This document shows, one piece after another, positions 54,882 to 63,352 of a DNA stretch of 64,000 bases; position 1 is the first letter of the stretch, and each line of letters begins with the position of its first letter. Made by a program: the position numbers and the translations under genes. Source of the stretch: Cytophagales bacterium (GTDB lineage Bacteria; Bacteroidota; Bacteroidia; Cytophagales; Spirosomataceae); contig JAAFJE010000019.1 in assembly GCA_013298025.1 (NCBI GenBank), positions 1 to 64,000 on the forward strand, read 5' to 3'. A model generated the notes under the pieces. It worked only from the letters and a program-made list of their open reading frames with translations, was not told the DNA's origin and did no database searches.

Positions 54882-55568
54882 CTATACAACCAACGCAAGT
54901 ACTTCCTTGAGGTTTTGTACACTGCTAAAATGAGGATGGCTCACCTGATGCTCGACGGTTTCATGCACCCAAGTGGTATGATACGGAATGTGTACACCGT
55001 AGCCACCAATCGCCAATACGGGCAACACATCAGATTTCAGCGAATTGCCTATCATCATAAACTCGGAAGGCTGAATATCGAGATGCTTGATAAGTTTTAG
55101 ATAATCGGCATTTTGCTTATCAGACATGATTTCGATGTGATGGAAAAAAGATTCCAAGCCCGATTTTTTCAGCTTTCTTTCTTGGTCGAGCAAATCGCCC
55201 TTGGTTGCTACCACCAAACGGTAGTTGCCTTGCAAGGCTGTGAGTACTTCTTCTACTTGTGGTAGAAGTTCTATGGGTTTTTCGAGCATTTCTTTGCCAA
55301 AAGCAATGATTTTTTCTACCGCCAAAGGACTTATCGTTGTCCCTCCTATTTGCAAAGCAGCTTCTATCATGCTCAAAATAAAGCCCTTAACCCCGTAGCC
55401 GTACAAAGGCAAATTGGCTAATTCTACTTGTAAAAGTGCTCGTGAAACGCTGTGCTGAGGAAGGTAGTCTTCCATCAGTTCACAAAAGCGGTGTTCTATT
55501 TCTTGAAAATAGGGTTCGTTTACCCAAAGCGTATCGTCTGCGTCGAAAGCAATTACTTTGATGGACAT
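54882..55568 (-). CDS. HAD-family hydrolase
   Basis: Haloacid-dehalogenase-like phosphatase of 228 residues. Motif I is VIAFDADDTLWVNE with nucleophile Asp9 and Asp11. Motif II is VVATKGD near residue 120, the motif III Lys follows, and motif IV is MIGNSLKSDVLP. An alpha-helical cap of about 80 residues follows motif I, as in class I HADs. The substrate is unknown. It precedes no other gene in its unit; the PIN gene 24 nt upstream on the same strand may share a transcript. Confidence 0.9.
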   Translation of the reverse strand: MSIKVIAFDADDTLWVNEPYFQEIEHRFCELMEDYLPQHSVSRALLQVELANLPLYGYGVKGFILSMIEAALQIGGTTISPLAVEKIIAFGKEMLEKPIELLPQVEEVLTALQGNYRLVVATKGDLLDQERKLKKSGLESFFHHIEIMSDKQNADYLKLIKHLDIQPSEFMMIGNSLKSDVLPVLAIGGYGVHIPYHTTWVHETVEHQVSHPHFSSVQNLKEVLALVV

Positions 55569-55592
55569 GAGCTAATTAGATTACAAAAATGG

Positions 55593-56006
55593 TTATGTAT
55601 TCGGATAGAAATTATTGAATCCTTTTGCCAGAAGACCTCTCTTTAGCTTGTTGTCGCCTGTCCATAATGGCATTTTTAGTTCGATTGAAAGCGCTACAAA
55701 AGGTATATCTTTGAGGTCTATTTCGTGGCAAAGGTCGTATGCTTGCTGCCTACTTGGAGTACTGATAAAGTCTAGGGGAATAAATTTGACGTTTTCGATA
55801 ATGGCATTGAAATACGTAAAAAACTCAACTTCATCGAGTTTGGTGAGTTTAAGCATTTTGCGTTGGTGCTTAAATATCTCGGCTATGATAAAGTTGGGGG
55901 CGTAGAAAGTGAAGGCATCATCCAGTAATACTTCTCTGATTTGAGAAGCATTGGAGAGCAATGCCGAAAAAATCAAATTGGTATCTATAATGATACTTTT
56001 CTTCAT
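55593..56006 (-). CDS. PIN-domain toxin
   Basis: PIN-fold endoribonuclease of 137 residues. The acidic active site is Asp8 (SIIIDTNLIFSAL), Glu43 (IIAEIFKHQ), Asp100 or Asp97 (EIDLKDIPFVAL) and Asp118 (LWTGDNKLKRGL). This matches the tRNA/rRNA-cleaving VapC-type toxins. It overlaps the upstream small gene by one base (TGATG), the usual antitoxin-toxin order. The HAD gene lies 24 nt downstream. Confidence 0.88.
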   Translation of the reverse strand: MKKSIIIDTNLIFSALLSNASQIREVLLDDAFTFYAPNFIIAEIFKHQRKMLKLTKLDEVEFFTYFNAIIENVKFIPLDFISTPSRQQAYDLCHEIDLKDIPFVALSIELKMPLWTGDNKLKRGLLAKGFNNFYPNT

Positions 56007-56230
56007 CAGCGTTTTACGTCTTTCAAGAAATCATCCCCGTTTTTTGCCCACCAACTGTTGTCTATTTCGTTGGCCATTTGGTCGATAGTAGGCGAAACCT
56101 GTGCCGCCTGTGCGGTAGCTTCTATCTCCAAACGCTTGATGAGTGCCATCAGGTAGGTTTCATCGAATATGCTACGGTCGAACCTGATGAGCATCTCGTT
56201 TCCTGTATTTTGAATTGTTAGTGCATTCAT
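56006..56230 (-). CDS. putative antitoxin for the PIN toxin
   Basis: 74 residues; the stop overlaps the toxin start by one base. The N-terminal part (about 8-42) has a beta-strand plus two helices, reminiscent of small DNA-binding antitoxin folds (MLIRFDRSIFDETYL, then MALIKRLEIEATAQAAQ). The C-terminal half (ANEIDNSWWAKNGDDFLKDV) is the likely toxin-binding tail. It does not carry a clear AbrB, Phd or MetJ motif that I recognise, so the antitoxin call rests mainly on context. Confidence 0.72.
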   Translation of the reverse strand: MNALTIQNTGNEMLIRFDRSIFDETYLMALIKRLEIEATAQAAQVSPTIDQMANEIDNSWWAKNGDDFLKDVKR

Positions 56231-56340
56231 TAAGATGAGTGTTTTTTAAAAATGAACAATATTTCTAAAACATCAGTTCTTCTAAAGGGCAAACGCATGA
56301 GATTACTTTTATTTAGTGTAAAAAAGAGCCACTAAGTGCT

Positions 56341-56559
56341 AATCCAGAATTGTGAATTAGTGGTTTGATTTTAGCCAAGGACAACCCATTTTAATCAAAA
56401 GTAATCATAACTTGCTGAAAATAAAAAACATAACTCATAATTTATAGTTTATAATTTTACATTATTACTTAAATAATCGTGCAAATTTACTTTTGATTAA
56501 AAAAAGTGAATCACTAAAAACCAACTCATTTACAATTGACTAATTCACAATTCTGCATT
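56341..56559. mobile_element. MITE-like inverted-repeat element
   Basis: About 219 bp with terminal inverted repeats of 21 bp (20 matching). The core is AGAATTGTGAATTAGT (56346-56361) and ACTAATTCACAATTCT (56539-56554). A second nested pair, TTTTAATCAAAAGTAA (56389-56404) and TTACTTTTGATTAAAA (56487-56502), lies inside. It is AT-rich and has no coding capacity. It fills most of the gap between the antitoxin gene and the gene at 56563. No clear target-site duplication was identified. The gap as a whole (56231-56562) holds nothing else. Confidence 0.6.
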
Positions 56560-56562
56560 ACA

Positions 56563-57405
56563 ATGAACACTATTTTCTGTTTACTCCTTTTCTTTTCTGC
56601 TAAAACTATCACGGTGATTGATGCCAAAAGTAATCAGCCTATTCCTTTTGTTGGTTTTATTGGGCTTCACGACCACAAAGGGGGCTATGCCGATGCACAT
56701 GGACGCATATATGTAGCAGGCGACTTGGCACAGCCTTTTGTGATTTCTTGTATTGGTTATGCTACAGATACCGTTTATTTTGATAAAGAAATCGTTCGGA
56801 TGCAAGCCCAAACAGTCGTTTTACCAACCGTGCAAGTAACGGCTCAAGCGAGCAAAATAGCTACGCAAGCCTTAGGATTTTTCAAGAAAAACTCTTGGGT
56901 TTCTTTTGCCGCTCAGGCAAAATATGAGTTTTATACTTTTATTGCCAATCCCGACACCTCACATCAATGGTATATCAAGACGATTAAATTAGCCCTTAGA
57001 GGTTATCGTAAGAAAACGTTTGAATCGTTTAAAATTAGACCTCACATAAAAGACGCACGCAAGCGAAAGCCTCATCTTGAATTATTGCCTCATGACCTTA
57101 CGGTAGATGTTCCCAAAGGTAAACATTCAGTTTTTATAAACCTTACTCAACCCATTCTTTTACCCAAAACAGGCTGTTTTATTGGCTTTGAAACGGTGGG
57201 TTATACTTTAGAACCCAATCAATTTATTCCTTATTCCGATTATACGCCACAACCCAACGACGAAAGTGTACAAGTCAGTATTCCACTGGTAAAAGCCCCT
57301 ACGCTATCGCTTTGGCGTAGTAAGTATGCCAATAATTGGCTAGGTTCTCCGTCCGACACCCATAACGCCTTTGCCTTTGGGCTAGAAGTCTTTCCTGATT
57401 TTTAA
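56563..57405 (+). CDS. exported carboxypeptidase-like regulatory-domain protein
   Basis: The ATG at 56563 (MNTIFCLLLFFSAKTITVID) gives 280 residues with an N-terminal export signal. The region at about 15-85 has the beta-sandwich pattern of carboxypeptidase-regulatory-like domains (VIDAKSNQPIPFVGFIGLHD; GYADAHGRIYVAGDL; ISCIGYATDTVYF). The remaining 190 residues are beta-rich without a recognised family. Probably cell-surface or periplasmic; function unknown. An in-frame ATG nine codons upstream lies inside the inverted-repeat element. Confidence 0.78.
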   Translation: MNTIFCLLLFFSAKTITVIDAKSNQPIPFVGFIGLHDHKGGYADAHGRIYVAGDLAQPFVISCIGYATDTVYFDKEIVRMQAQTVVLPTVQVTAQASKIATQALGFFKKNSWVSFAAQAKYEFYTFIANPDTSHQWYIKTIKLALRGYRKKTFESFKIRPHIKDARKRKPHLELLPHDLTVDVPKGKHSVFINLTQPILLPKTGCFIGFETVGYTLEPNQFIPYSDYTPQPNDESVQVSIPLVKAPTLSLWRSKYANNWLGSPSDTHNAFAFGLEVFPDF

Positions 57406-57434
57406 TAAAAATATTCAAAACACATCAAACTCCT

Positions 57435-58916
57435 TTATTTCAAGCGATTGAGGGTATAACATACAATTTTGTTGATAAGCTTTTGGTCTTTTCGAGCAGA
57501 AAGAATATCTCCTAAACGAAACTCATACACATAGCCTGCTTGCATGTCGGCTAAATCAATTTTTACTTTCAGTCCATCGGGCGAAAGGGTAATTTTATCC
57601 ACCGTTATTTTTTTTACATCAAATTGCTTAGAACCATACGCTTGATGGTACTCGTAATAAAATCTTTTGACCTGATAATTGGCAAGATTCATCGCCGAAG
57701 TTGCATCAAGAGGTTTTGAAAAAGTGAGTTCAAAACCCGTACTGGTAAGGTTCATTGCCATGATGTCTAGGTGCTTTTTGCCTTTCCATTGGATGCGTTG
57801 AATGCCCCTTGCTCCTACCCAACCGTGGTCGTTTTGTCCGACCCACAGGCTACCATCAGGAGCGAAAGCCAAACGATTGTTGCCAATACGCAATTTATTA
57901 CCAACCTCCAACGGAATACACGCCCCTTGCAAAGCACCGCCCACTTCTTCGAGCATCAACCGAATCAAGTATTTATGATCCATGTCGCCAATGAGCATTT
58001 GTCCGCCAAACATACTAAATTTCCCTTGGGTGTTTTCTAGCACTGGTTGTGTAGGCGAATTGGCAAAATATCCATGTGGAAATTGTACAATTTCCTTGGT
58101 ACGCATACTGTCGAGTTGGGCTACAGGCAAATTGATTGGCACAACCCTAGGAAAGCCTTTTTTCCAGATTAATCCTGCTGGATGTCCATAAAATTTTCCT
58201 TCTTCTACATGATATAATTTGCTTGTGCCAAGCCAATCGCCTTGGTTGTCGGAAACCAACAAACGCCCTTGGGCATCGAAGCCCAAGCCATTGGGCGAAC
58301 GAAAGCCTACGGCATAGGGATGCAATTTTCCTTGTTTGTCTAAACGCATCACCCAACCACGATACGGCACACACGAGTACATACGCCCCGGTCGAGAAAG
58401 CGAATCATACGTGCCTCTTATTTCGGAACGAATACCTGCCCCGTTGGAAGCAAGATTCAAGGCAATGTACAAATTGCCTTGCTTGTCGGCAATCGGGCCA
58501 AAGGCAAATTCATGGTAATTACCCGATAGCCCAAAATCGTCGGTGACAGTCTGATACAAGTCGGCTTCGCCATCGCCATTGGTATCTTTTACCCTTGTAA
58601 GTTCGGGGCGTTGCATGATAAGTAGCTCATGGTTATTGACAACCAGCAAGCCCAAAGGCTCGTGCAAGCCTTCGGCAAAACGTTTCCATTGTTTTGTTTT
58701 CGGGTTGTACATCATCACTTCTCCCCGATGAAAACACGCCACAAAACGCCCATCTGGCATAAAGCCAATGGCTCCCGTTTCGGCCACTAGCCCATCGGGC
58801 AGTTGGATATTTTCTACCTCATAGTACATCGCTGCCGAGTCGGCGGGTAGCGAAGTCTGAGCGTAAATTGAGCAACTAAACAAACAAAATATAGCAAATA
58901 AGAGTCTTTTCATCAT
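57435..58916 (-). CDS. exported beta-propeller protein (glucose/sorbosone dehydrogenase-like)
   Basis: 493 residues with a signal peptide (about 1-19, ending IYAQ). A six-bladed propeller similar to the soluble quinoprotein dehydrogenase-like domains of PVC-type heme proteins follows (GFMPDGRFVACFHRG; GLGFDAQGRLLVSDNQGDW). A calcium-type loop DTNGDGEAD lies at 111-119. No CxxCH haem site is present. The C-terminal third (about 390-490) is an Ig-like domain. It starts 3 nt after the cupredoxin gene, so the two are one operon and the propeller may exchange electrons with it (inference). Confidence 0.85.
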   Translation of the reverse strand: MMKRLLFAIFCLFSCSIYAQTSLPADSAAMYYEVENIQLPDGLVAETGAIGFMPDGRFVACFHRGEVMMYNPKTKQWKRFAEGLHEPLGLLVVNNHELLIMQRPELTRVKDTNGDGEADLYQTVTDDFGLSGNYHEFAFGPIADKQGNLYIALNLASNGAGIRSEIRGTYDSLSRPGRMYSCVPYRGWVMRLDKQGKLHPYAVGFRSPNGLGFDAQGRLLVSDNQGDWLGTSKLYHVEEGKFYGHPAGLIWKKGFPRVVPINLPVAQLDSMRTKEIVQFPHGYFANSPTQPVLENTQGKFSMFGGQMLIGDMDHKYLIRLMLEEVGGALQGACIPLEVGNKLRIGNNRLAFAPDGSLWVGQNDHGWVGARGIQRIQWKGKKHLDIMAMNLTSTGFELTFSKPLDATSAMNLANYQVKRFYYEYHQAYGSKQFDVKKITVDKITLSPDGLKVKIDLADMQAGYVYEFRLGDILSARKDQKLINKIVCYTLNRLK

Positions 58917-58919
58917 CTT

Positions 58920-60035
58920 TTATAATAATCTTTTCATCACCACACGTACTTTTTGTGTTTTGGCAGGAATCTTTAGCCATTCGTTTTGCCTATTGCCTCC
59001 GCTTATTTGGTAGCTCAAGCCTGTTTGTGGCGGTAAATGAATAAACAAAGGGTACGCATGAGCCGAAAAAGTCCATTCCCGAACCAAGGCCGTTTGGGTT
59101 TCGTCCCAGCGTAGCGTTTCGGTTACTTTAACAGCACCGAGCCAATAGTGAAAAGTAGGCAAACGTTTTTGCAAGGTATAACCCTTAAACGCCACCGTTG
59201 GTTTTTGTTGTAAGTTTTTTATTCTAAAAGGGAAAGGCTCATTTTCTCGCCAATAGACTTCCCCTACAATCTTTGAAAGTTTGCTTCCATTGCCTTTCCA
59301 TTGCTCCGAATTATCGACAAAACCGCCCGTCCAAGCATACCGCAAATAACATTTACCCGCATCGAAACAATACGATTCGGTGGGTGTAAGCCCAACAACG
59401 ATAGCAGCAGGGCCTGCCTCTGGCATAAATGTACGATACAATAAAGGATATTCTAAAGGAAAAGGATGCGGCGAAGGCGTAGCGATGTCGTGGTGATGGG
59501 CATGAGGCGAAGGCGAAGATGCCACTATACCTCGTTGTCCTTCGGGAATATTGGTATCTTTTTCGAGCGAAGGAATACTCACTTGTCCTACATAAATAGC
59601 CCCGTACATCACATATCCATGCCCTGGGTACGTGCATACATAAGGATAAATACCGGGTTTATCGAGTACGAAGGAAAAGGTTTCCATTTGTCCAGGCTCT
59701 ACAATACTGGTGTGAGCAATCACCAAGGGAGAGTTGGGGACATAGTGCATTTTTGCTCCTTTGTCATCTAGTTTGGCGGCTTCTTCGACAACCTTCAAGC
59801 GAGCATTGGGCTTGGTGACAACCATGTTATGTGCCATATCGTCGTGGTTATCGAGTATAATTGTCAGTTTGGTATTGGGTTTTACCGCCAAGCGAGGCGT
59901 ATCAAACTGCAAGCCTCCTAGTATTTTAATCGTAATAGTCGTATCTGCTTGTGCTTGTACCAAATGGCTCATCCCGAGCATTCCTACAACAATCCATACG
60001 CCAAGTAAAGTTTTTATACGTTTCAAACAGTCCAT
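58920..60035 (-). CDS. type-1 copper protein (cupredoxin) with C-terminal extension
   Basis: 371 residues with a signal peptide (about 1-28, ending VQAQA). The azurin/plastocyanin-like domain (about 32-150) keeps all blue-copper ligands: His69 (DDMAHNMVV), Cys134, His139 and Met143 (CTYPGHGYVM). A His-rich linker (AHHHDIATPSPHPHP-like) follows. The C-terminal domain (about 200-371) is beta-rich, resembling domains attached to membrane-bound dehydrogenase-like proteins. It is an extracytoplasmic electron carrier and first gene of the two-gene unit. Confidence 0.9.
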   Translation of the reverse strand: MDCLKRIKTLLGVWIVVGMLGMSHLVQAQADTTITIKILGGLQFDTPRLAVKPNTKLTIILDNHDDMAHNMVVTKPNARLKVVEEAAKLDDKGAKMHYVPNSPLVIAHTSIVEPGQMETFSFVLDKPGIYPYVCTYPGHGYVMYGAIYVGQVSIPSLEKDTNIPEGQRGIVASSPSPHAHHHDIATPSPHPFPLEYPLLYRTFMPEAGPAAIVVGLTPTESYCFDAGKCYLRYAWTGGFVDNSEQWKGNGSKLSKIVGEVYWRENEPFPFRIKNLQQKPTVAFKGYTLQKRLPTFHYWLGAVKVTETLRWDETQTALVREWTFSAHAYPLFIHLPPQTGLSYQISGGNRQNEWLKIPAKTQKVRVVMKRLL

Positions 60036-60144
60036 AAATATCAGAAATTAATCAACTCAATAGCTAAAAACCTACTTTGCTAAAGCCTATTTTTTCCTTT
60101 TTTTACCCAAAAATAGAGAGCAAAAATAGTTTTTCTGTACTGCT

Positions 60145-61326
60145 TTAAGCTTGTTGCTTATTTTTTTGTATCAGTTTTTGGTATTCCATCGGGGTTAATC
60201 CTGTATGTTTTTTGAATGCCGTAAAAAAAGTACTTTTAGCTGCAAATCCACAATCTTTGGCAATACCTTCGATGCTGTAGTTCTGGAAATCGTCGCCTTC
60301 AAGGTGTTTTTTTACCTCTTTTATTCGTAATCCATTAATAAAATCGTTAAAATTTGTTTTATAATGGTATTTCAGCAACTGAGAAATTTGGTAGGTAGGC
60401 AATTGCATATCGTGGGCAAACTCGGCCAAGGTGTATTTGGCTTTGAGGTAGGGTTGTGTTTGAAAGATTTTGTTTTCAAAAATGGCCAGTAATTCGGGGT
60501 CTATTACAATTGATTCTTCAAACGCAATCGGTTCTTCTCCCTCTTCTTCGGTTGTTGGTTCTACCTCATGAGCATATTTTAGTGATTTGAAATGAAAAGC
60601 TAAGAAGGCAAAGAATACCAAAAACAACAAGGTACTCGCCACAATGACCTGTGCAAATACCGCTCGCAATTCTCCTCCACCAAGGTTTATCTGCAACAGT
60701 CCTAGAAAAATCAACTTCATTCCCATGACTACCGTAATAACAACCCCCAAAAATATGCTCCATTTAATAACAGGGAAAGGCACTTTCCATTGGTTTTTAT
60801 TGAGCGTAGTTAAATTAGCCCATGTAACAAACACATAAACAATCAGTTGCAATACAAGCATGGCTTCTCGCACATCGCTACGCAAATAGCCATCTCGTCC
60901 TTCAAAAATTTTATTAATATCTAATTTGAGGGTTTCGAGGTAGCTTATTTTCTGTTCAAATGGTAGATTATAATAAGGCAGTAAGTCGATAACTACCACT
61001 AAAACGGGCAAAAAATGCAGGTAATAACGAGGCTTCCAAATGAAATCTGGAAAAATAAGGCTATTCACATAAAAGTAAACCAAGGCTGGCATCGCAAAAT
61101 ACAAAGGCATACCCACCCGGTATATCAAAGCCTGTATTGAAGTATCGAGAGGAGCGAAAAGTATGGTTGTAGCCAATAAAAATATTCCCCATATCACCAA
61201 AATAAGGCTCAAAAATACCTTACCTTGATGAAAAAACTGCCGATAAACCCAGATGCTGCTTGCCAGCATCGCAAACGATACAGCAAAGCCCATTACAATC
61301 ACACTGTTCTCTGCGAGCGTGTTCAT
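60145..61326 (-). CDS. membrane-anchored AraC-family regulator
   Basis: 393 residues. The first 250 form about seven hydrophobic helices (SVIVMGFAVSFAMLASSIWV; VFLSLILVIWGIFLLATTIL). A C-terminal AraC/XylS-type HTH follows at about 290-388, with YTLAEFAHDMQLPTYQISQL and the second HTH GIAKDCGFAAKSTFFTAFK. It is a Bacteroidota one-component membrane sensor that presumably detects a signal at the membrane and binds DNA. It lies 109 nt upstream of the cupredoxin operon on the same strand and may control it (inference). Confidence 0.9.
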   Translation of the reverse strand: MNTLAENSVIVMGFAVSFAMLASSIWVYRQFFHQGKVFLSLILVIWGIFLLATTILFAPLDTSIQALIYRVGMPLYFAMPALVYFYVNSLIFPDFIWKPRYYLHFLPVLVVVIDLLPYYNLPFEQKISYLETLKLDINKIFEGRDGYLRSDVREAMLVLQLIVYVFVTWANLTTLNKNQWKVPFPVIKWSIFLGVVITVVMGMKLIFLGLLQINLGGGELRAVFAQVIVASTLLFLVFFAFLAFHFKSLKYAHEVEPTTEEEGEEPIAFEESIVIDPELLAIFENKIFQTQPYLKAKYTLAEFAHDMQLPTYQISQLLKYHYKTNFNDFINGLRIKEVKKHLEGDDFQNYSIEGIAKDCGFAAKSTFFTAFKKHTGLTPMEYQKLIQKNKQQA

Positions 61327-61426
61327 AGTATTAAAGGTAAGTAAGGAATTTTATTTGTTACGGATAATCTACTTGGGTATTGCTGCACTAAAGTTCAATA
61401 GAATTACTACTGCTTTCACAAAGGTT

Positions 61427-62476
61427 TTATAGAAGCAGGTCTGCCACCATATTGCCAAACTGATGTTGCTTGATGGCTTTTTTGTCTTCTTGTGATAAGT
61501 TTTGTACTCGTTTGTTTCTGATTAATATCCTAAAATACGGGCATTTTCCATCAATTGATAAGTCTTTTTCATCGTTTCCTTTTCTGAATCTAATTATTTC
61601 AAATTGTTCAGGATTAAATTTATGTAGAAATGTTATGGGTACTCCTATATGTCCGTCATAATCCAAAGGTATGTCCTCTGTTTTGTCAACATTTATACCG
61701 TCATAATTGTCATATTTTGGATATTCATCTTCGTTTCCAACGTATTTTTTTGTTAGTTCAATGTCTTCGTGACGCTTGAAGTTATCTAAGTTTGTGAGCC
61801 ATAAGCAATTGTTTGGAGATACTATTCTGTTGCCAAAACTATCTATTCTTGCTTCTGTGCCATAAAGTTCGTAATGGTCTGGCACAATAAAGCCTGAAAC
61901 ACCTCTACCAAGATTTATTCCTAACCAAGCTTTATTTTCTTTGATAAGTTTAAAAATTTCCTTGTATGTAATTGCGTTGATATTACCAATAATTAAAAAC
62001 TTCTTATCATACTTTACTAATTGGGCTACATATTCTCTGAATAACGAAAAGGGAGGGTTTGTCACAACAATATCCGATTGCTTTAATAGTTCGATACTTT
62101 CAGCACTACGAAAATCTCCATCACCTTTGAACTTAACAATATCATGAGCATTTGGTTTGTCTTTTTCTTCCTTTTTACCTGTATATTCATAGAAAAAACC
62201 ATTTTCAGCTTCTTCTATATTGAACAAATCATTTTTTTGTTCTTGATAGCAAGCCGTAATCAATTTCTTTAGTCCTAATTCCTTGAAATTAGAAGCGAAA
62301 TATTTAAAAAAATTACTAATACGAGCATCATCACAATTGCAAAAAACTACTTTATCTTTAAAATGATTTTTATAATGTTGTAATTCACTTTCTATATCGG
62401 AAAGTTGTGTGTAAAACTCATCACTTTTTGATTTTTTAGCCTTTTGCAGTAATTTATTGGTTGCGTTTCTTGCCAT
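61427..62476 (-). CDS. EcoRI-family adenine-specific DNA methyltransferase
   Basis: Full-length homologue of M.EcoRI (GAATTC, N6-adenine). 349 residues begin MARNATNKLLQKAKKSKSDE, almost the EcoRI start. The N6-adenine catalytic motif NPPF lies at 140-143 in IVVTNPPFSLFREYV. Strong identity continues through YDKKFLIIGNINAITYKEIF, LGRGVSGFIVPDHYELYGTE and YFRILIRNKR. A tail of about 20 residues extends past the EcoRI length. It starts 9 nt after the endonuclease remnant, the native R-then-M order. The gene is clearly AT-richer than neighbours, suggesting transfer. Confidence 0.95.
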   Translation of the reverse strand: MARNATNKLLQKAKKSKSDEFYTQLSDIESELQHYKNHFKDKVVFCNCDDARISNFFKYFASNFKELGLKKLITACYQEQKNDLFNIEEAENGFFYEYTGKKEEKDKPNAHDIVKFKGDGDFRSAESIELLKQSDIVVTNPPFSLFREYVAQLVKYDKKFLIIGNINAITYKEIFKLIKENKAWLGINLGRGVSGFIVPDHYELYGTEARIDSFGNRIVSPNNCLWLTNLDNFKRHEDIELTKKYVGNEDEYPKYDNYDGINVDKTEDIPLDYDGHIGVPITFLHKFNPEQFEIIRFRKGNDEKDLSIDGKCPYFRILIRNKRVQNLSQEDKKAIKQHQFGNMVADLLL

Positions 62477-62485
62477 AATTACGCC

Positions 62486-62851
62486 TTACTTTTTAGTTAT
62501 CTGATTAAATAAATCACTTCCTAGGACTTTGAGAGAGGTTTTTGAAATTTCAATCATAATATCAAACATTTCCTTGTTATTCCACTTTTCTCCCTTTCCT
62601 TGCGTATAAATAGATGTTGCTTGAAGCATAATTGTCTTGTTCTTATGCTGAACAAATTTATTCTCGCACAAATTAGTATTAAATCGAAACGTCAATTGTG
62701 GATATTCTTTTTCGAGTTGCGTAATGACAAGATTTGATATTTCTCCAACAGTTAAGTCGTGTAATTTTGCTTCCTCACCAAAGATACCCACTACACCTTT
62801 CGATTCTTTATGCTGGGTTGTCAATCTTGTTGATTGGTTCTTTTTAGCCAT
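62486..62851 (-). pseudogene. EcoRI endonuclease gene with internal in-frame deletion
   Basis: 121 residues. Residues 1-57 align without gaps to EcoRI 1-57 (QSTRLTTQHKESKGVVGIFG; EKEYPQLTFRF), and 58-121 align to EcoRI 214-277 (NTNLCENKF; SIYTQGKGEKW; VLGSDLFNQITKK). About 156 residues are missing, including Asp91, Glu111 and Lys113 of the catalytic site and the DNA-recognition arms. The junction falls at 62680/62681. Start, stop and frame are intact, so a protein could be made, but cleavage is not possible. It could also be annotated as a small CDS. Confidence 0.9.
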
Positions 62852-63352
62852 TTTATTAATCCTATCAAGACTTACGCAAAGTGCCTCTGGGGTTAAAACA
62901 CTAACTCCTATTAAGCATATAAATCTATCTTATTATTTCTGTAAAATTAATCCTTATGCTCGTCTTTTAAGCTTGCAGGCAACTTGTTTATGATGGTAAA
63001 TATACAAAAAAAACAAACCTTACAAAAACAAAAAAGCCTAACGAGAACACGCCCGATAGACTTTCACTTTTACATCCTTACTTTATATTAAATTTTTAGT
63101 ATAGCTAATGAAGCCCATTTACAAATGTTTGCTTCACAGATAACTTTCGTGATAGTTTGTACAAGCAAAAATAGTATTTTTCAATACGCTATGGTGCTTT
63201 TTTCGTTTGAAATAAGTTCAGAATTACACATTCTGAACAATTTTGCGTAAAGTTAGACTACTGGACTTCCATTTATAAGTATTTTACCTTATCGTACAAA
63301 TACTCAAATATGCTATTTTCCTATAGTTTGTACACAGCAAACGACAAGATAG
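62852..63352. other. gene-free AT-rich interval upstream of the EcoRI-type locus
   Basis: About 500 nt without a credible gene. A fragment CTAACGAGAACACGCCCG near 63040 shares GAACACGCCCG with the element at 8642-8690. The rest is AT-rich with short runs, and no insertion-sequence ends were identified. Confidence 0.5.

Noticed and set aside
62486-62851. Frameshift or sequencing error as explanation of the short EcoRI gene
   Set aside because: Both segments are in the same frame without a stop, and about 470 bases are missing, which a base-call error cannot produce. Assembly collapse remains a formal option.
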